Source: Hohaiivirga sp031546825
GTDB taxonomy: Bacteria; Pseudomonadota; Alphaproteobacteria; Rhizobiales; Beijerinckiaceae
Direction of reading: 5' to 3'
Assembly: GCA_031546825.1 (NCBI GenBank)
Contig: JAVBJU010000010.1
Span: 1-64,000 of the forward strand
DNA: 64,000 nucleotides
Positions 27,850 to 36,515 of the stretch are shown piece by piece. Made by a program: the position numbers and the translations under genes. The stretch's first letter is position 1. Each line of letters starts with the position of its first letter. Under the pieces are notes generated by a model. It was not told where the DNA came from and made no database searches. It saw nothing but the letters and a program-made list of their open reading frames with translations.

Positions 27850-29556
27850 ATGATGAAACTGTTTCGCCGGTTCGGTTTGTTCACGACGCTGCGGGATTAT
27901 CAGCATTCCTGGTTGATCCAGGATGCTGTCGCGGCGGTGATGCTGATTGCCATCGCCATTCCTGGCCAGATCGCCACGGCCCGTCTTGCCGGAATGCCGC
28001 CGCACGCGGGGCTTTACGCCTTTCTTGCAGGCACATTGGCCTTTGCCGCGTTCGGCGGAAACCGCTTTGCGTCAGTAGCCGCTGATTCAACCATCGCGCC
28101 GATTTTTGCGGGCATGGTTGCGACCATGGCGCTGGTCGGCAGTGACCGCTATGGCGACCTCTTGATGACATTGTCGATCCTGGTTGGCATTGTGTTGATT
28201 GTCGTGGGATTGCTCAAGGCCGGGTGGATTGCTGACCTTTTGTCGATCCCGGTAACGGTCGGGTTTTTCGGCGGCATCTCCATCCACATCATCATTGGCC
28301 AATTGCCAGGAATTCTCGGAATTCCTGATGTGAAAGGCCATGTCTTCTATAAAGTATACGGCATCATCCATGCCTTGCCGCAGGTGAATTTTGTTGCGCT
28401 TGCCATTGGTCTGTTCGTGCTGGCCGTCATCTTTGGCCTCGGACGGGTCAGCCGCAAAATACCCGGCGCGCTGATTGCGCTCGTGGTGGTCAGCCTAGCG
28501 ACGTGGGCATTTGATCTGCATGGGCGGCATGACGTTGCCGTGCTCGGAGCATTAAATGCCCGCCTGCCGCGTTATGCGGTTCCCGATATCGCTCCCGGCG
28601 ATGTGGCGATGCTGTTCCCGCTTTCCCTCAGCATCGCATTGATCTGCATGATGCAGACCTCCGCCGTGGTGCGCTCGTTTCCTTCTAGCCGTGATCAGAG
28701 CGAAGATATCAGCCGCAGCTTTGCCGCTGTCGGCATCGGTAATGTGCTCGCCGGGCTGTCGGGGGCTTTTCCGGTCAATGCCAGCCCGCCAAGCACGGCA
28801 ACTGTTGCCAATGCGGGCGGGCGCTCGCAGCTTTGTGGGTTGTTCGCCGCGCTGATGGTGGTGATGCTCATTCTGTTTGCCGGGTCTCTGCTCGCCTATG
28901 TGCCGATGGCGGCGCTGGGTGCGGTGTTGATTGTCACCGCTTGCCGCATCCTCAAATTCGAGGAACTATTTGCCATTGCGCGCGCCGGAGGCGTCGAGTT
29001 CATCCTGGTGATGGTCGGTATGGCTCTGGTTGTGGTGCTGCGGATTGAGACTGGCGTCATGCTGTCGGTGATCCTGTCGCTTATCTACAGTGTCTACACG
29101 GTGGCGCGCCCCGTTTGTGCCGAGCTTGAGCGCCTGCCTGGCACCACCATCTGGTGGCCGCCGGACGCCGAGGATCGCGATGCGGGTGAGCAGGTCGAGG
29201 GGGTTCTTGCCTTTGCGCCTGCGGCCCCGATCAATTTCACCAATGTTGAATACATCTGCAAGCAGCTGCTGGCGGCGATTGAAGCGCGGAAGCCGGAAGA
29301 AATCCGGCTGGTGGTGATCGATGCCAGCGGTGTGGCTAACCTCGACTTCACGGGTGCCCGCGTCTTGGCCTCCTGCATCACGCTTCTGCGCCGACGCGGC
29401 ATGAAGGTTGCGCTTGCGCGCCTGTCATCGCCGCGTGCTGGCAGGCAGGCCGTGGCAACTGGATTCTTGACGATGCTCGGGGAGGAGATGGTGTTCCATT
29501 CGGTCGATGATGCCGTGCGTGCTTTTCAAGGCGGAGACGCCCGGATGGCGACGTGA
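27850..29556 (+). CDS. SulP-family anion transporter with STAS domain
   Basis: A 568-residue inner-membrane anion transporter of the SulP/SLC26 family: about 10-14 hydrophobic segments, then a C-terminal STAS domain from about residue 445, with VVIDASGVANLDFTGARVL containing the typical SG phosphorylation-like site. Relatives carry sulfate, bicarbonate or dicarboxylates; the substrate here is not known. It is placed between gatA and gatB on the same strand, 42 bases after gatA, an unusual insertion into the gat genes. Its end is followed by a small perfect hairpin. Confidence 0.9.
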   Translation: MMKLFRRFGLFTTLRDYQHSWLIQDAVAAVMLIAIAIPGQIATARLAGMPPHAGLYAFLAGTLAFAAFGGNRFASVAADSTIAPIFAGMVATMALVGSDRYGDLLMTLSILVGIVLIVVGLLKAGWIADLLSIPVTVGFFGGISIHIIIGQLPGILGIPDVKGHVFYKVYGIIHALPQVNFVALAIGLFVLAVIFGLGRVSRKIPGALIALVVVSLATWAFDLHGRHDVAVLGALNARLPRYAVPDIAPGDVAMLFPLSLSIALICMMQTSAVVRSFPSSRDQSEDISRSFAAVGIGNVLAGLSGAFPVNASPPSTATVANAGGRSQLCGLFAALMVVMLILFAGSLLAYVPMAALGAVLIVTACRILKFEELFAIARAGGVEFILVMVGMALVVVLRIETGVMLSVILSLIYSVYTVARPVCAELERLPGTTIWWPPDAEDRDAGEQVEGVLAFAPAAPINFTNVEYICKQLLAAIEARKPEEIRLVVIDASGVANLDFTGARVLASCITLLRRRGMKVALARLSSPRAGRQAVATGFLTMLGEEMVFHSVDDAVRAFQGGDARMAT

Positions 29557-29562
29557 AAATAC

Positions 29563-29579
29563 TTGACCCTGAGGGTCAA
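29563..29579 (+). other. Hairpin between SulP gene and gatB
   Basis: TTGACCC, TGA, GGGTCAA form a perfect 7-base stem six bases past the SulP stop codon. There is no T-run directly after it. A second, imperfect hairpin lies at 29605-29625. They may separate the transporter transcript from gatB or act as a leader structure. Confidence 0.4.
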
Positions 29580-29653
29580 AGCCCCTTACTCCCTTTTGCA
29601 ATGCCGTGGAGTTTCATGCTCCGCGTTCAGCCCCTAACGAGACGAGAAACCAC

Positions 29654-31123
29654 ATGAACGCTCCGCTCAATCCGAAAAAGCTCATCAAGGGCGCGACGGG
29701 TGACTGGGAAGTCATCATCGGCTTGGAAATCCATGCCCAGGTTGCCAGTGAGGCGAAGCTGTTCTCCGGTTCCTCCACCGCGTTCGGCGGTGAGCCCAAT
29801 GACCACGTCTCTTTCGTTGATGCCGCCATGCCGGGCATGTTGCCGGTGATCAACGAGGAATGCGTGCGTCAGGCCGTGCGCACCGGGCTCGGCCTCAAAG
29901 CTGCGATCAACTGCAAGTCGGTGTTCGACCGCAAAAACTATTTTTACCCGGATCTGCCGCAAGGCTACCAGATCAGCCAGTACAAGAGCCCCATCGTTGG
30001 TGAGGGTGAAGTTTTTGTTGAACTGGAAGATGGCGAGACCATCACGGTTGGCGTTGAACGCCTGCACCTTGAGCAGGATGCCGGCAAGTCGATCCATGAT
30101 CTGCATCCGAACCAGAGCTTCGTTGATCTCAACCGCTCGGGCGTTGCGCTGATGGAAATCGTATCGAAGCCTGACATGCGCTCCTCTGAGGAAGCCAAGG
30201 CTTATGTGACGAAGCTGCGCACCATCCTGCGCTATCTCGGCACCTGCGACGGTGACATGGAGAAGGGCAATCTGCGCGCCGACGTCAATGTCTCCGTGCG
30301 CCGCCCCGGTGAGCCACTTGGCACCCGCTGCGAGATCAAGAACGTCAATTCGATCCGCTTTATTGGTCAGGCCATTGAATACGAGGCACGTCGCCAGATA
30401 GGCATTCTCGAAGATGGTGGTTCCATTGATCAGGAAACCCGCCTGTTCGACAGCGCCAAGGTTGAAACCCGTTCGATGCGCTCCAAGGAAGAGGCGCATG
30501 ATTACCGCTACTTCCCCGATCCGGACCTGTTGCCGCTGGAGTTCGACCAGGCTTTCGTTGATGAACTCGCAACGCACCTGCCTGAACTGCCGGACGAGAA
30601 GAAAGCGCGCTTCATCAAGGAATATGGCGTTACAGATTACGACGCCCATGTGCTGACACTGGAACGCATTTCTGCCGATTTCTTCGAGACGATTGCCCGT
30701 GGCCGTGATGGCAAGCTCGCCGCCAACTGGCTGATTAACGAGTTGTTTGGTCGTCTCAACAAGGAAGGCGTTGCCATCGAGAACTCACCGGTTTCGGCGG
30801 CGCAGCTCGGCGATATTGTTGATCTGATTGGTGAAAAGGTCATTTCCGGCAAGATCGCCAAAGATCTGTTCGAGATCGTCTGGACCGAAGGTGGAAGCCC
30901 GCGTGAGATCGTTGAAAAGCGCGGAATGAAGCAGGTGACCGATACCGGTGCCATCGAGAAGGCCGTCGATGAAATCATCGCCGCCAATCCCGATAAGGTG
31001 GAGCAGGCCAAGGAAAAGCCGAGCATGCTCGGCTGGTTCGTCGGTCAGGTGATGAAGACCACCGGTGGCAAGGCCAACCCGCAATCGGTCAACGATCTGC
31101 TCAAGGCCAAGCTCGGCATCTAA
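29654..31123 (+). CDS. gatB: GatB, Asp/Glu-tRNA amidotransferase subunit B
   Basis: GatB binds the misacylated tRNA, activates the side chain with ATP and transfers ammonia from GatA. The 489-residue product begins near MNAPLNPKKLIKGATGDWEVIIGLEIHAQV and contains the LPQGYQISQYKSPI and the NLRADVNVSVRRPGEPLGTRCEIKN motifs; the C-terminal YqeY-like tail domain ends with the LLKAKLGI. The ATG at 29654 is preferred; 16 upstream in-frame codons have no family match. A strong bidirectional terminator follows. Confidence 0.95.
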   Translation: MNAPLNPKKLIKGATGDWEVIIGLEIHAQVASEAKLFSGSSTAFGGEPNDHVSFVDAAMPGMLPVINEECVRQAVRTGLGLKAAINCKSVFDRKNYFYPDLPQGYQISQYKSPIVGEGEVFVELEDGETITVGVERLHLEQDAGKSIHDLHPNQSFVDLNRSGVALMEIVSKPDMRSSEEAKAYVTKLRTILRYLGTCDGDMEKGNLRADVNVSVRRPGEPLGTRCEIKNVNSIRFIGQAIEYEARRQIGILEDGGSIDQETRLFDSAKVETRSMRSKEEAHDYRYFPDPDLLPLEFDQAFVDELATHLPELPDEKKARFIKEYGVTDYDAHVLTLERISADFFETIARGRDGKLAANWLINELFGRLNKEGVAIENSPVSAAQLGDIVDLIGEKVISGKIAKDLFEIVWTEGGSPREIVEKRGMKQVTDTGAIEKAVDEIIAANPDKVEQAKEKPSMLGWFVGQVMKTTGGKANPQSVNDLLKAKLGI

Positions 31124-31154
31124 AAGGCCGAAGGTTCTCGCCTCCATGAACGAA

Positions 31155-31182
31155 AAAATCCGGCCTCGAAAGGCCGGATTTT
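31155..31182. terminator. Bidirectional terminator after gatB
   Basis: AAAATCCGGCCT, loop CGAA, AGGCCGGATTTT: a perfect 12-base stem with a stable tetraloop. It ends with a T-run in both directions (six T on the minus strand) and separates gatB from the convergent secreted protein gene. Confidence 0.9.
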
Positions 31183-31216
31183 CAAGATAGGCTTTTATGC
31201 CGCTTATTGGCGCATG

Positions 31217-31600
31217 TCAGTTTTTCTGATCTTTCAGGCGCTTATTACATTCGCTCCAATATTGCGGCCAGGTTTTACCCTCGGCGGCCTTGGTGCCTTT
31301 CACGGTCTGCCACTCTGCGCCACAAGCTTTTTGACGCTCATGCATGGCCTGCTGGCCAGCGGTCTGGGCCTTTGCCTCAGCCTTAGCCGGGGCTGCCTTC
31401 ACTGCCGGAGCAACGGCAGGGGCCGGAGCCACCTTAACAGTTGCAGGCGCAGTGGTTGTGGCTGGCGCGACCTTAACCACCGGAGCCGCTGCCGCGGGGG
31501 CTGGGGCTGGGGCGGCGGAGGTTGCGGGCGCGGCGCCCGCGGCAAGCGGCGACAGGGTGATGGCGGCGGTCAGCATGGCGGCTGTGAGATAAGAACGCAT
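31217..31600 (-). CDS. Secreted Ala/Pro-rich protein with PsiF-like end
   Basis: A 127-residue protein with a signal peptide (about residues 1-23, LSPLAAGAAP), a 55-residue linker of alanine, proline and valine repeats, and a C-terminal charged part: QKACGAEWQTVKG and WPQYWSECNKRLK with two cysteines. Similar small proteins are common in Hyphomicrobiales and are sometimes described as PsiF-like, but a real PsiF repeat is not certain here. The ATG at 31600 with GAGGA upstream is preferred to the ATG at 31612. The function is unknown. Confidence 0.7.
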   Translation of the reverse strand: MRSYLTAAMLTAAITLSPLAAGAAPATSAAPAPAPAAAAPVVKVAPATTTAPATVKVAPAPAVAPAVKAAPAKAEAKAQTAGQQAMHERQKACGAEWQTVKGTKAAEGKTWPQYWSECNKRLKDQKN

Positions 31601-31860
31601 GATAATCCTCATTGGTGGTCAACGGTTTTGAAGACCGATCCCGTTCGGGTTTCGCCGTCCCGGGATGTGCGTGAATATGCAGCCCACCGCATGAATGGCA
31701 GATGAAACCTCTGTTCAGGCAAGCGACGGGAAACTTGAGCATGCATTTACCAAGGCTTGTGTTCTTGCTCACAAGCTGGCACCGCGCCACCTGTCATCGG
31801 GTTTAAAATCCTGTAGGATCATGGCCTATCCCACATCCCCGAAAGCGGAGGTTTTCCAAA

Positions 31861-32568
31861 ATGGCTCAGAATACGCAGGCTCCCATAGACCTTTATTACT
31901 GGCCCACACCCAATGGCTGGAAAATCTCGATCATGCTTGAAGAGTGCGGATTGCCGTATAGCGTGCACATGGTCAATATCGGCAAGGGCGACCAGTTCGA
32001 GGCGGATTTCCTGAAACTCTCCCCGAATAACAAGATGCCTGCCATCGTTGACCCGGCTGGGCCGGATGGCAAGCCGATTTCCATTTTCGAATCGGGCGCC
32101 ATCCTCCAATATCTTGGCCGCAAGACCGGCAAATTCTATCCGAAAGACGAGCGCGGCCGCGCTGAGGTCGACCAATGGCTGTTCTGGCAGATGGCCGGGT
32201 TTGGGCCAATGCTCGGCCAGACCCACCATTTCCGCATCTACGCGCCCGAGCAGGTGCCTTACGCCATCAACCGCTTCACCAGCGAAGCCAATCGGCTCTA
32301 TGGTGTGCTCGACAAGCGCCTTGCCGACCGCCAATTCGTGGCGGGCGATTATTCCATCGCTGACATGGCCATTGTTGGTTGGGCGAAGCTGTGGGAACGC
32401 CAGGGCCAGAACATTGAGGATTTCCCGAACATTAAACGCTGGCTCGCCGACGTCATGGCCCGCCCCGGTGTTCAGCGCGGCTTGGACCTCAACGCAGAGG
32501 CACGCGCCACCAATGATATGAAAGACCCCAAGGTTCAGGCGGTTCTGTTCGGCCAGAAGGCGCGCTGA
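31861..32568 (+). CDS. Glutathione S-transferase family protein (YfcG/Nu class)
   Basis: A 235-residue two-domain GST: a thioredoxin-like N-terminal domain with TPNGWKISIMLEECGLPY and the cis-proline in NNKMPAIVDP, then the ESGAILQYLG glutathione site and an all-helical C-terminal domain. The TPNGWK start pattern is that of the YfcG/YghU (Nu) class, which act as disulfide-bond reductases with glutathione. The ATG follows GGAGG. It stands alone between a divergent secreted protein and ndk. Confidence 0.87.
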   Translation: MAQNTQAPIDLYYWPTPNGWKISIMLEECGLPYSVHMVNIGKGDQFEADFLKLSPNNKMPAIVDPAGPDGKPISIFESGAILQYLGRKTGKFYPKDERGRAEVDQWLFWQMAGFGPMLGQTHHFRIYAPEQVPYAINRFTSEANRLYGVLDKRLADRQFVAGDYSIADMAIVGWAKLWERQGQNIEDFPNIKRWLADVMARPGVQRGLDLNAEARATNDMKDPKVQAVLFGQKAR

Positions 32569-32740
32569 GGCATTGCAATTGTGTAATGAAAAGGGGGAGG
32601 GCATTGTGGCTGCTCTCCCTCAAATAGATCGAATGTGCCTCTCAAGCCCCTTCTAAAGACGGGGGCTCTCCGCCTTGTCCCCTGTGACTTCTGGGGCTAT
32701 AGAAGCGCTCCCCGACACCAAGCCCAAGAGCCCCATGACA

Positions 32741-33163
32741 ATGGCAATCGAACACACCTTTTCCATCCTGAAGCCCGACGCGACCAAGCGTAACCTCACC
32801 GGGGCGATCAATGCGGTGATTGAGGAGGCGGACTTGCGCATTGTGGCCCAGCGCCGCCTGCACATGACGCGCAGTCAGGCTGAAACCTTTTATGCGGTGC
32901 ACAACGAGCGTCCGTTCTTTGGTGATCTGGTTGACTATATGATTTCTGGCCCGGTGGTGGTGCAGGTGCTCGAAGGCGAGGACGCCGTGGTGCGCTACCG
33001 CGAGATCATGGGCACGACCAACCCCGAGAGCGCCGCTGAAGGCACCCTGCGCAAGAAGTTTGCGGTTTCTATGCAGCAGAACTCCGTTCACGGTTCCGAC
33101 AGCTCCGAGAATGCCGCCATCGAGATTGCCCAGTTCTTCTCGGGCAATGACATTGTTGGCTGA
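32741..33163 (+). CDS. ndk: Ndk, nucleoside diphosphate kinase
   Basis: Ndk transfers the gamma phosphate from ATP to NDPs by a phosphohistidine intermediate. The 140-residue length is usual for alphaproteobacteria. The start MAIEHTFSILKPDATKRNLTG and the active-site histidine in NSVHGSDSSENA are diagnostic. The ATG at 32741 is preferred over one six bases earlier because relatives start at MAIE and AAGAG lies 10 bases upstream. A terminator follows. Confidence 0.96.
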   Translation: MAIEHTFSILKPDATKRNLTGAINAVIEEADLRIVAQRRLHMTRSQAETFYAVHNERPFFGDLVDYMISGPVVVQVLEGEDAVVRYREIMGTTNPESAAEGTLRKKFAVSMQQNSVHGSDSSENAAIEIAQFFSGNDIVG

Positions 33164-33190
33164 GCGTGATCTGACGTAAAGGCTGAAAGC

Positions 33191-33216
33191 AAGGCGGCCT
33201 TTTGGTCGCCTTTTTT
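33191..33216 (+). terminator. Terminator after ndk
   Basis: AAGGCGGCC, TTTT, GGTCGCCTT forms a 9-base stem with one G-T pair, followed by TTTT. It separates ndk from the oxidoreductase. Confidence 0.8.
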
Positions 33217-33243
33217 CATGGTGTTGCAGGGAGGCGGTATCGA

Positions 33244-35364
33244 ATGGCGAGCCAGATGAATAGTGTGCTGCGCAAGGCTTCCGTCTGTCCGCACGATTGC
33301 CCTTCGACCTGTTCGCTGGAAATAGAAGTGCTCGGGCCGGATCGCATCGGCCGGGTTCACGGTGCCAAAAGCAATCCCTATACGGCGGGCGTGATTTGCG
33401 CCAAGGTGGCGCGTTATGCCGAGCGTGTGCATAGCCGGGATCGTCTGTTGTATCCGTTGCGCCGCACCGGTCCGAAGGGCTCCGGCCAGTTCGAACGCAT
33501 TGGCTGGGACGCCGCGCTCGATACCATTGCCGAAAACTTTATGAACGCTGAGCGCGTCCATGGCGCTCAAACCGTGTGGCCTTATTATTACGCGGGCACC
33601 ATGGGGCATGTCATGCGCAGCGCCATCAACGGCCTGCGCCATGCTCAGAAATATTCCGGTCAGTTCTCCACTATCTGCACGACACTGGCCTGGACAGGCT
33701 TTCAGGCGGGGACCGGGGCGGTGCGCGGTTCCGACCCGCGCGAGATGGCGCAATCCGATTGCGTTGTCATCTGGGGCACCAATGCGGTGCACACGCAGAT
33801 CAATGTCATGACCCATGCCATGCGGGCGCGGAAAGAGCGCGGCGCGAAGATTATCGTGATTGATATTTACAACAATGCCACCATGCAGCAGGCCGACATG
33901 CCACTGCTTATCCGGCCCGGCACCGATGGCGCACTGGCCTGCGCGGTGATGCATGTGCTGTTTCGGGAAAGTTGGGCCGATTGGGCCTATCTCGACCGCT
34001 ACACCGATTGCCCGCGCGCATTTGAGGCGCATCTCGAAACGAAAACGCCGCAATGGGCCTCTGCCATTACCGGCCTCACGGTTGCCGAAATTGAGAGCTT
34101 CGCCCGGCTCATTGGTGAAACGAAACGCACGTTCTTCCGCCTCGGTTATGGCTTTGCCCGCCAGCGCAACGGTTCCGTCAATATGCACGCGGTTTCATGC
34201 ATTCCGGCGGTGACGGGGGCATGGCAATATGAGGGTGGCGGGGCCTTTTTCAATAATGGCTCACTCTACCACTGGAAGAAAGGCGCGGTTGAGCAAGATG
34301 CTTTGCGCGATCCATCTGTGCGGATGCTCGACATGTCGCAAATCGGCCGTGTGCTGACCGGCGACCCGGAAGCGCTGCGCCATGGCCCGCCGGTGACGGC
34401 GCTTCTCATCCAGAATACCAACCCGGTTTCGGTTGCGCCCGAACAAACGCTCGTGAAGCAAGGCTTTGCCCGTGATGATCTGTTTACCTGTGTCCATGAG
34501 CAGTTCATGACCGAAACCGCCCTGATGGCCGATATCGTGCTTCCGGCCACCACATTCGTTGAGCATGACGATCTCTATTCGGCAGGCGGTCAACAGACCA
34601 TCCAGTTCGGGCCGAAACTGATCGCGCCGCCCGGTGAATGCCGCAACAATCTTGAGGTGATCCGCGCGCTGGCCAAACGGCTGGGGGCGGTGCTGCCGAT
34701 GTTTGAGCAATCCTCACGCGAACTTTCCGACCGCATCCTGCAAGATTCCGGCTGGGGCTCACTCGCGGCACTCGAAGGCGAGGTGCATAAGGATATCCAG
34801 GTGCCATTCCGCGAAGCGCATTACCTTGATGGATTTGCCTTTCCCGACGGCAAGTTCCGCTTCCGGCCCGATTGGCGCAATGTCGGCACCGCCAATATCG
34901 GCCTTTCCGGCCCGTGGCAGGACATGCCGCCCATGCCGGATCATTGGGCGGTGATTGAGGAGGCGACCCAGCGTCACCCATTCCGCCTCGCCACATCGCC
35001 CGCACGCAATTTTCTCAACTCGACTTTCACCGAAACGAAGACGGCGCAGGCGAAGGAAGGAAGCCACCCCGTGGTGTTCATTCACCCGGAAGATGCTAGG
35101 CACTACGCTGTGGCCGACGGTGATTGGGTTTGCCTTGAAAACGATCGTGGTAGTGTTTTTATCCGGGTGAAAACATATGATGGTGTGCGGCCCGGTGTGC
35201 TCATTGCCGAAAGCATTTGGCCCAATGCCGCCCACCCCCATGGCCGCGGCATCAACACGCTGACGGGCGCAGATGCGGCAGCGCCCTATGGTGGCGCAGC
35301 GTTTCACGACAACAGCGTGGCTTTGCGGAAATGCTCCGAAGAAGAATGCCGGGGTTTTCGTTAG
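33244..35364 (+). CDS. Molybdopterin oxidoreductase (DMSO reductase family)
   Basis: A 706-residue molybdopterin enzyme of the DMSO reductase superfamily. At the N-terminus four cysteines (CPHDCPSTC and GVICAK) match a 4Fe-4S cluster site; the body is the molybdopterin fold, and the last 120 residues contain the dinucleotide-binding beta-barrel with SPARNFLNST and ESIWPNAAHPHG. No Tat signal or partner subunits are present, so a cytoplasmic single-subunit enzyme is suggested. Its substrate is unknown. The ATG at 33244 with GGGAGG nine bases upstream is preferred to an earlier TTG that overlaps the ndk terminator. Confidence 0.88.
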   Translation: MASQMNSVLRKASVCPHDCPSTCSLEIEVLGPDRIGRVHGAKSNPYTAGVICAKVARYAERVHSRDRLLYPLRRTGPKGSGQFERIGWDAALDTIAENFMNAERVHGAQTVWPYYYAGTMGHVMRSAINGLRHAQKYSGQFSTICTTLAWTGFQAGTGAVRGSDPREMAQSDCVVIWGTNAVHTQINVMTHAMRARKERGAKIIVIDIYNNATMQQADMPLLIRPGTDGALACAVMHVLFRESWADWAYLDRYTDCPRAFEAHLETKTPQWASAITGLTVAEIESFARLIGETKRTFFRLGYGFARQRNGSVNMHAVSCIPAVTGAWQYEGGGAFFNNGSLYHWKKGAVEQDALRDPSVRMLDMSQIGRVLTGDPEALRHGPPVTALLIQNTNPVSVAPEQTLVKQGFARDDLFTCVHEQFMTETALMADIVLPATTFVEHDDLYSAGGQQTIQFGPKLIAPPGECRNNLEVIRALAKRLGAVLPMFEQSSRELSDRILQDSGWGSLAALEGEVHKDIQVPFREAHYLDGFAFPDGKFRFRPDWRNVGTANIGLSGPWQDMPPMPDHWAVIEEATQRHPFRLATSPARNFLNSTFTETKTAQAKEGSHPVVFIHPEDARHYAVADGDWVCLENDRGSVFIRVKTYDGVRPGVLIAESIWPNAAHPHGRGINTLTGADAAAPYGGAAFHDNSVALRKCSEEECRGFR

Positions 35365-35466
35365 TCGCAGATTGTTAAACTTCTTCTGTCAGAAAAAGGT
35401 TCGTCCCATAATTTGGTGTGGTGGCTTGTCTTGGCTGCCCGCACTCTTTTGATGATGGAGTTTTCC

Positions 35467-35826
35467 ATGTTCCGTTTTTCGCGTCCGGTTCTGGCAGGCA
35501 TTGCCGTTGCCTTTATTGCTTCCGGCGCTTTTGCTGCCTCGTCGTCCGCCCCCATCGGATACACGCCCGACCCGGCGCTGAAAACTGCCTCGATGACTGA
35601 CCTGACCAAGCGTGTGCAGAAGGCTTGCATCAATACGCAGGCGCGGGTGCAGGAGGGTGCGGAAAGCACGTTCATGCGTCCTTGCGGCTGCTATGCCACC
35701 AAGACGCTGAAAGAGTTTTCGCCTGAGGAGCTTCAGGCCTACCGCGATACGGGTGTGTTCAATGCCAGCGCCCGCGACAAAGCCCTGTGGGCCATCGATG
35801 AGTGCGGTTTGAAGCGTCCGCTCTGA
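35467..35826 (+). CDS. Small secreted cysteine-containing protein
   Basis: A 119-residue product with a clear signal peptide (residues 1-24: FRFSRPVLAGIAVAFIASGAFA). The mature part has four cysteines, in QKACINT, RPCGCYA and IDECG, likely two disulfides in the periplasm. I do not recognise the family. The ATG at 35467 has GGAG upstream. It is a single gene, with a terminator located inside the convergent purN 3-prime end. Confidence 0.65.
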   Translation: MFRFSRPVLAGIAVAFIASGAFAASSSAPIGYTPDPALKTASMTDLTKRVQKACINTQARVQEGAESTFMRPCGCYATKTLKEFSPEELQAYRDTGVFNASARDKALWAIDECGLKRPL

Positions 35827-35847
35827 TAAGAGCGTAACCGCTTGTAA

Positions 35848-36507
35848 TCAGGCCCTGTTCTCCGGCGAGAGCAGGGCCGTTTCATTTTTCCAGTCAGCGC
35901 CTTGGCGATAGATGGTGCGCCCGCCCTCCAGCGAAACGTCTCCGGCGCACAGCATTTTCACGGCGCGACCATAGAGAATGTGCTCCTGCCTCAGCACCCG
36001 CGCGGCCAGCGCGTCTTCATCATCACTGGGCAAAACCGGCACCACGCCCTGGGCGATAATCGGGCCGGCATCAAGTTCTGGCACCACGAAGTGCACGGTG
36101 CAGCCGTGAACGCGCACACCTTCTTCAAGGGCGCGGCGATGGGTATCGGTGCCCCGGAACAGCGGCAGCAGCGAGGGGTGGATATTGATGAGCTTGCCTT
36201 GCCATTCCCCGACGAACCAATCGGAGAGGATGCGCATGAAACCAGCCAGCACCACGAGCTCAATATTGTGGGCTTTCAGCAGGTCATTCATGGCGCGGTC
36301 GAAAGCCGCGCGGTCGGCATAACCCTTGTGGTCGATGACCGCGGTCTTGATGCCCGCTTGTTGCGCTGACGCCAGACCTCCGGCATCGGCCTTATTGGAG
36401 AGCACAAGCACAAAATCGCCAGCGAAATCGGGCTCATTCCGCAGTTTCAGGAGCGAGACCATATTTGAGCCGCGCCCGGAAATGAGAATGGCGATTTTCT
36501 TGCGCAT
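35848..36507 (-). CDS. purN: PurN, phosphoribosylglycinamide formyltransferase
   Basis: PurN uses 10-formyl-THF to formylate GAR, the third step in purine synthesis. The 219-residue protein begins MRKKIAILISGRGSNM, contains the catalytic HPSLLPLFRG region and VHFVVPELDAGPII, with the key histidine and aspartate. The ATG at 36507 has GAGG upstream; longer in-frame extensions overlap purM and are false. It follows purM by 8 bases in the same operon. Confidence 0.95.
   Translation of the reverse strand: MRKKIAILISGRGSNMVSLLKLRNEPDFAGDFVLVLSNKADAGGLASAQQAGIKTAVIDHKGYADRAAFDRAMNDLLKAHNIELVVLAGFMRILSDWFVGEWQGKLINIHPSLLPLFRGTDTHRRALEEGVRVHGCTVHFVVPELDAGPIIAQGVVPVLPSDDEDALAARVLRQEHILYGRAVKMLCAGDVSLEGGRTIYRQGADWKNETALLSPENRA
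35851..35886 (+). terminator. Terminator inside the purN 3-prime end
   Basis: GGCCCTGTTCTC, CGGC, GAGAGCAGGGCC: a 12-base stem with one G-T pair and a tetraloop, followed by GTTTCATTTT. It encodes the last purN residues on the other strand and can end transcription of the small secreted protein gene. Confidence 0.65.
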
Positions 36508-36515
36508 GGGTGGCC

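Noticed and set aside
31689..31934. Short frame running into the GST gene
   Set aside because: It overlaps the GST start in another frame, has no ribosome binding site and no recognisable motif.
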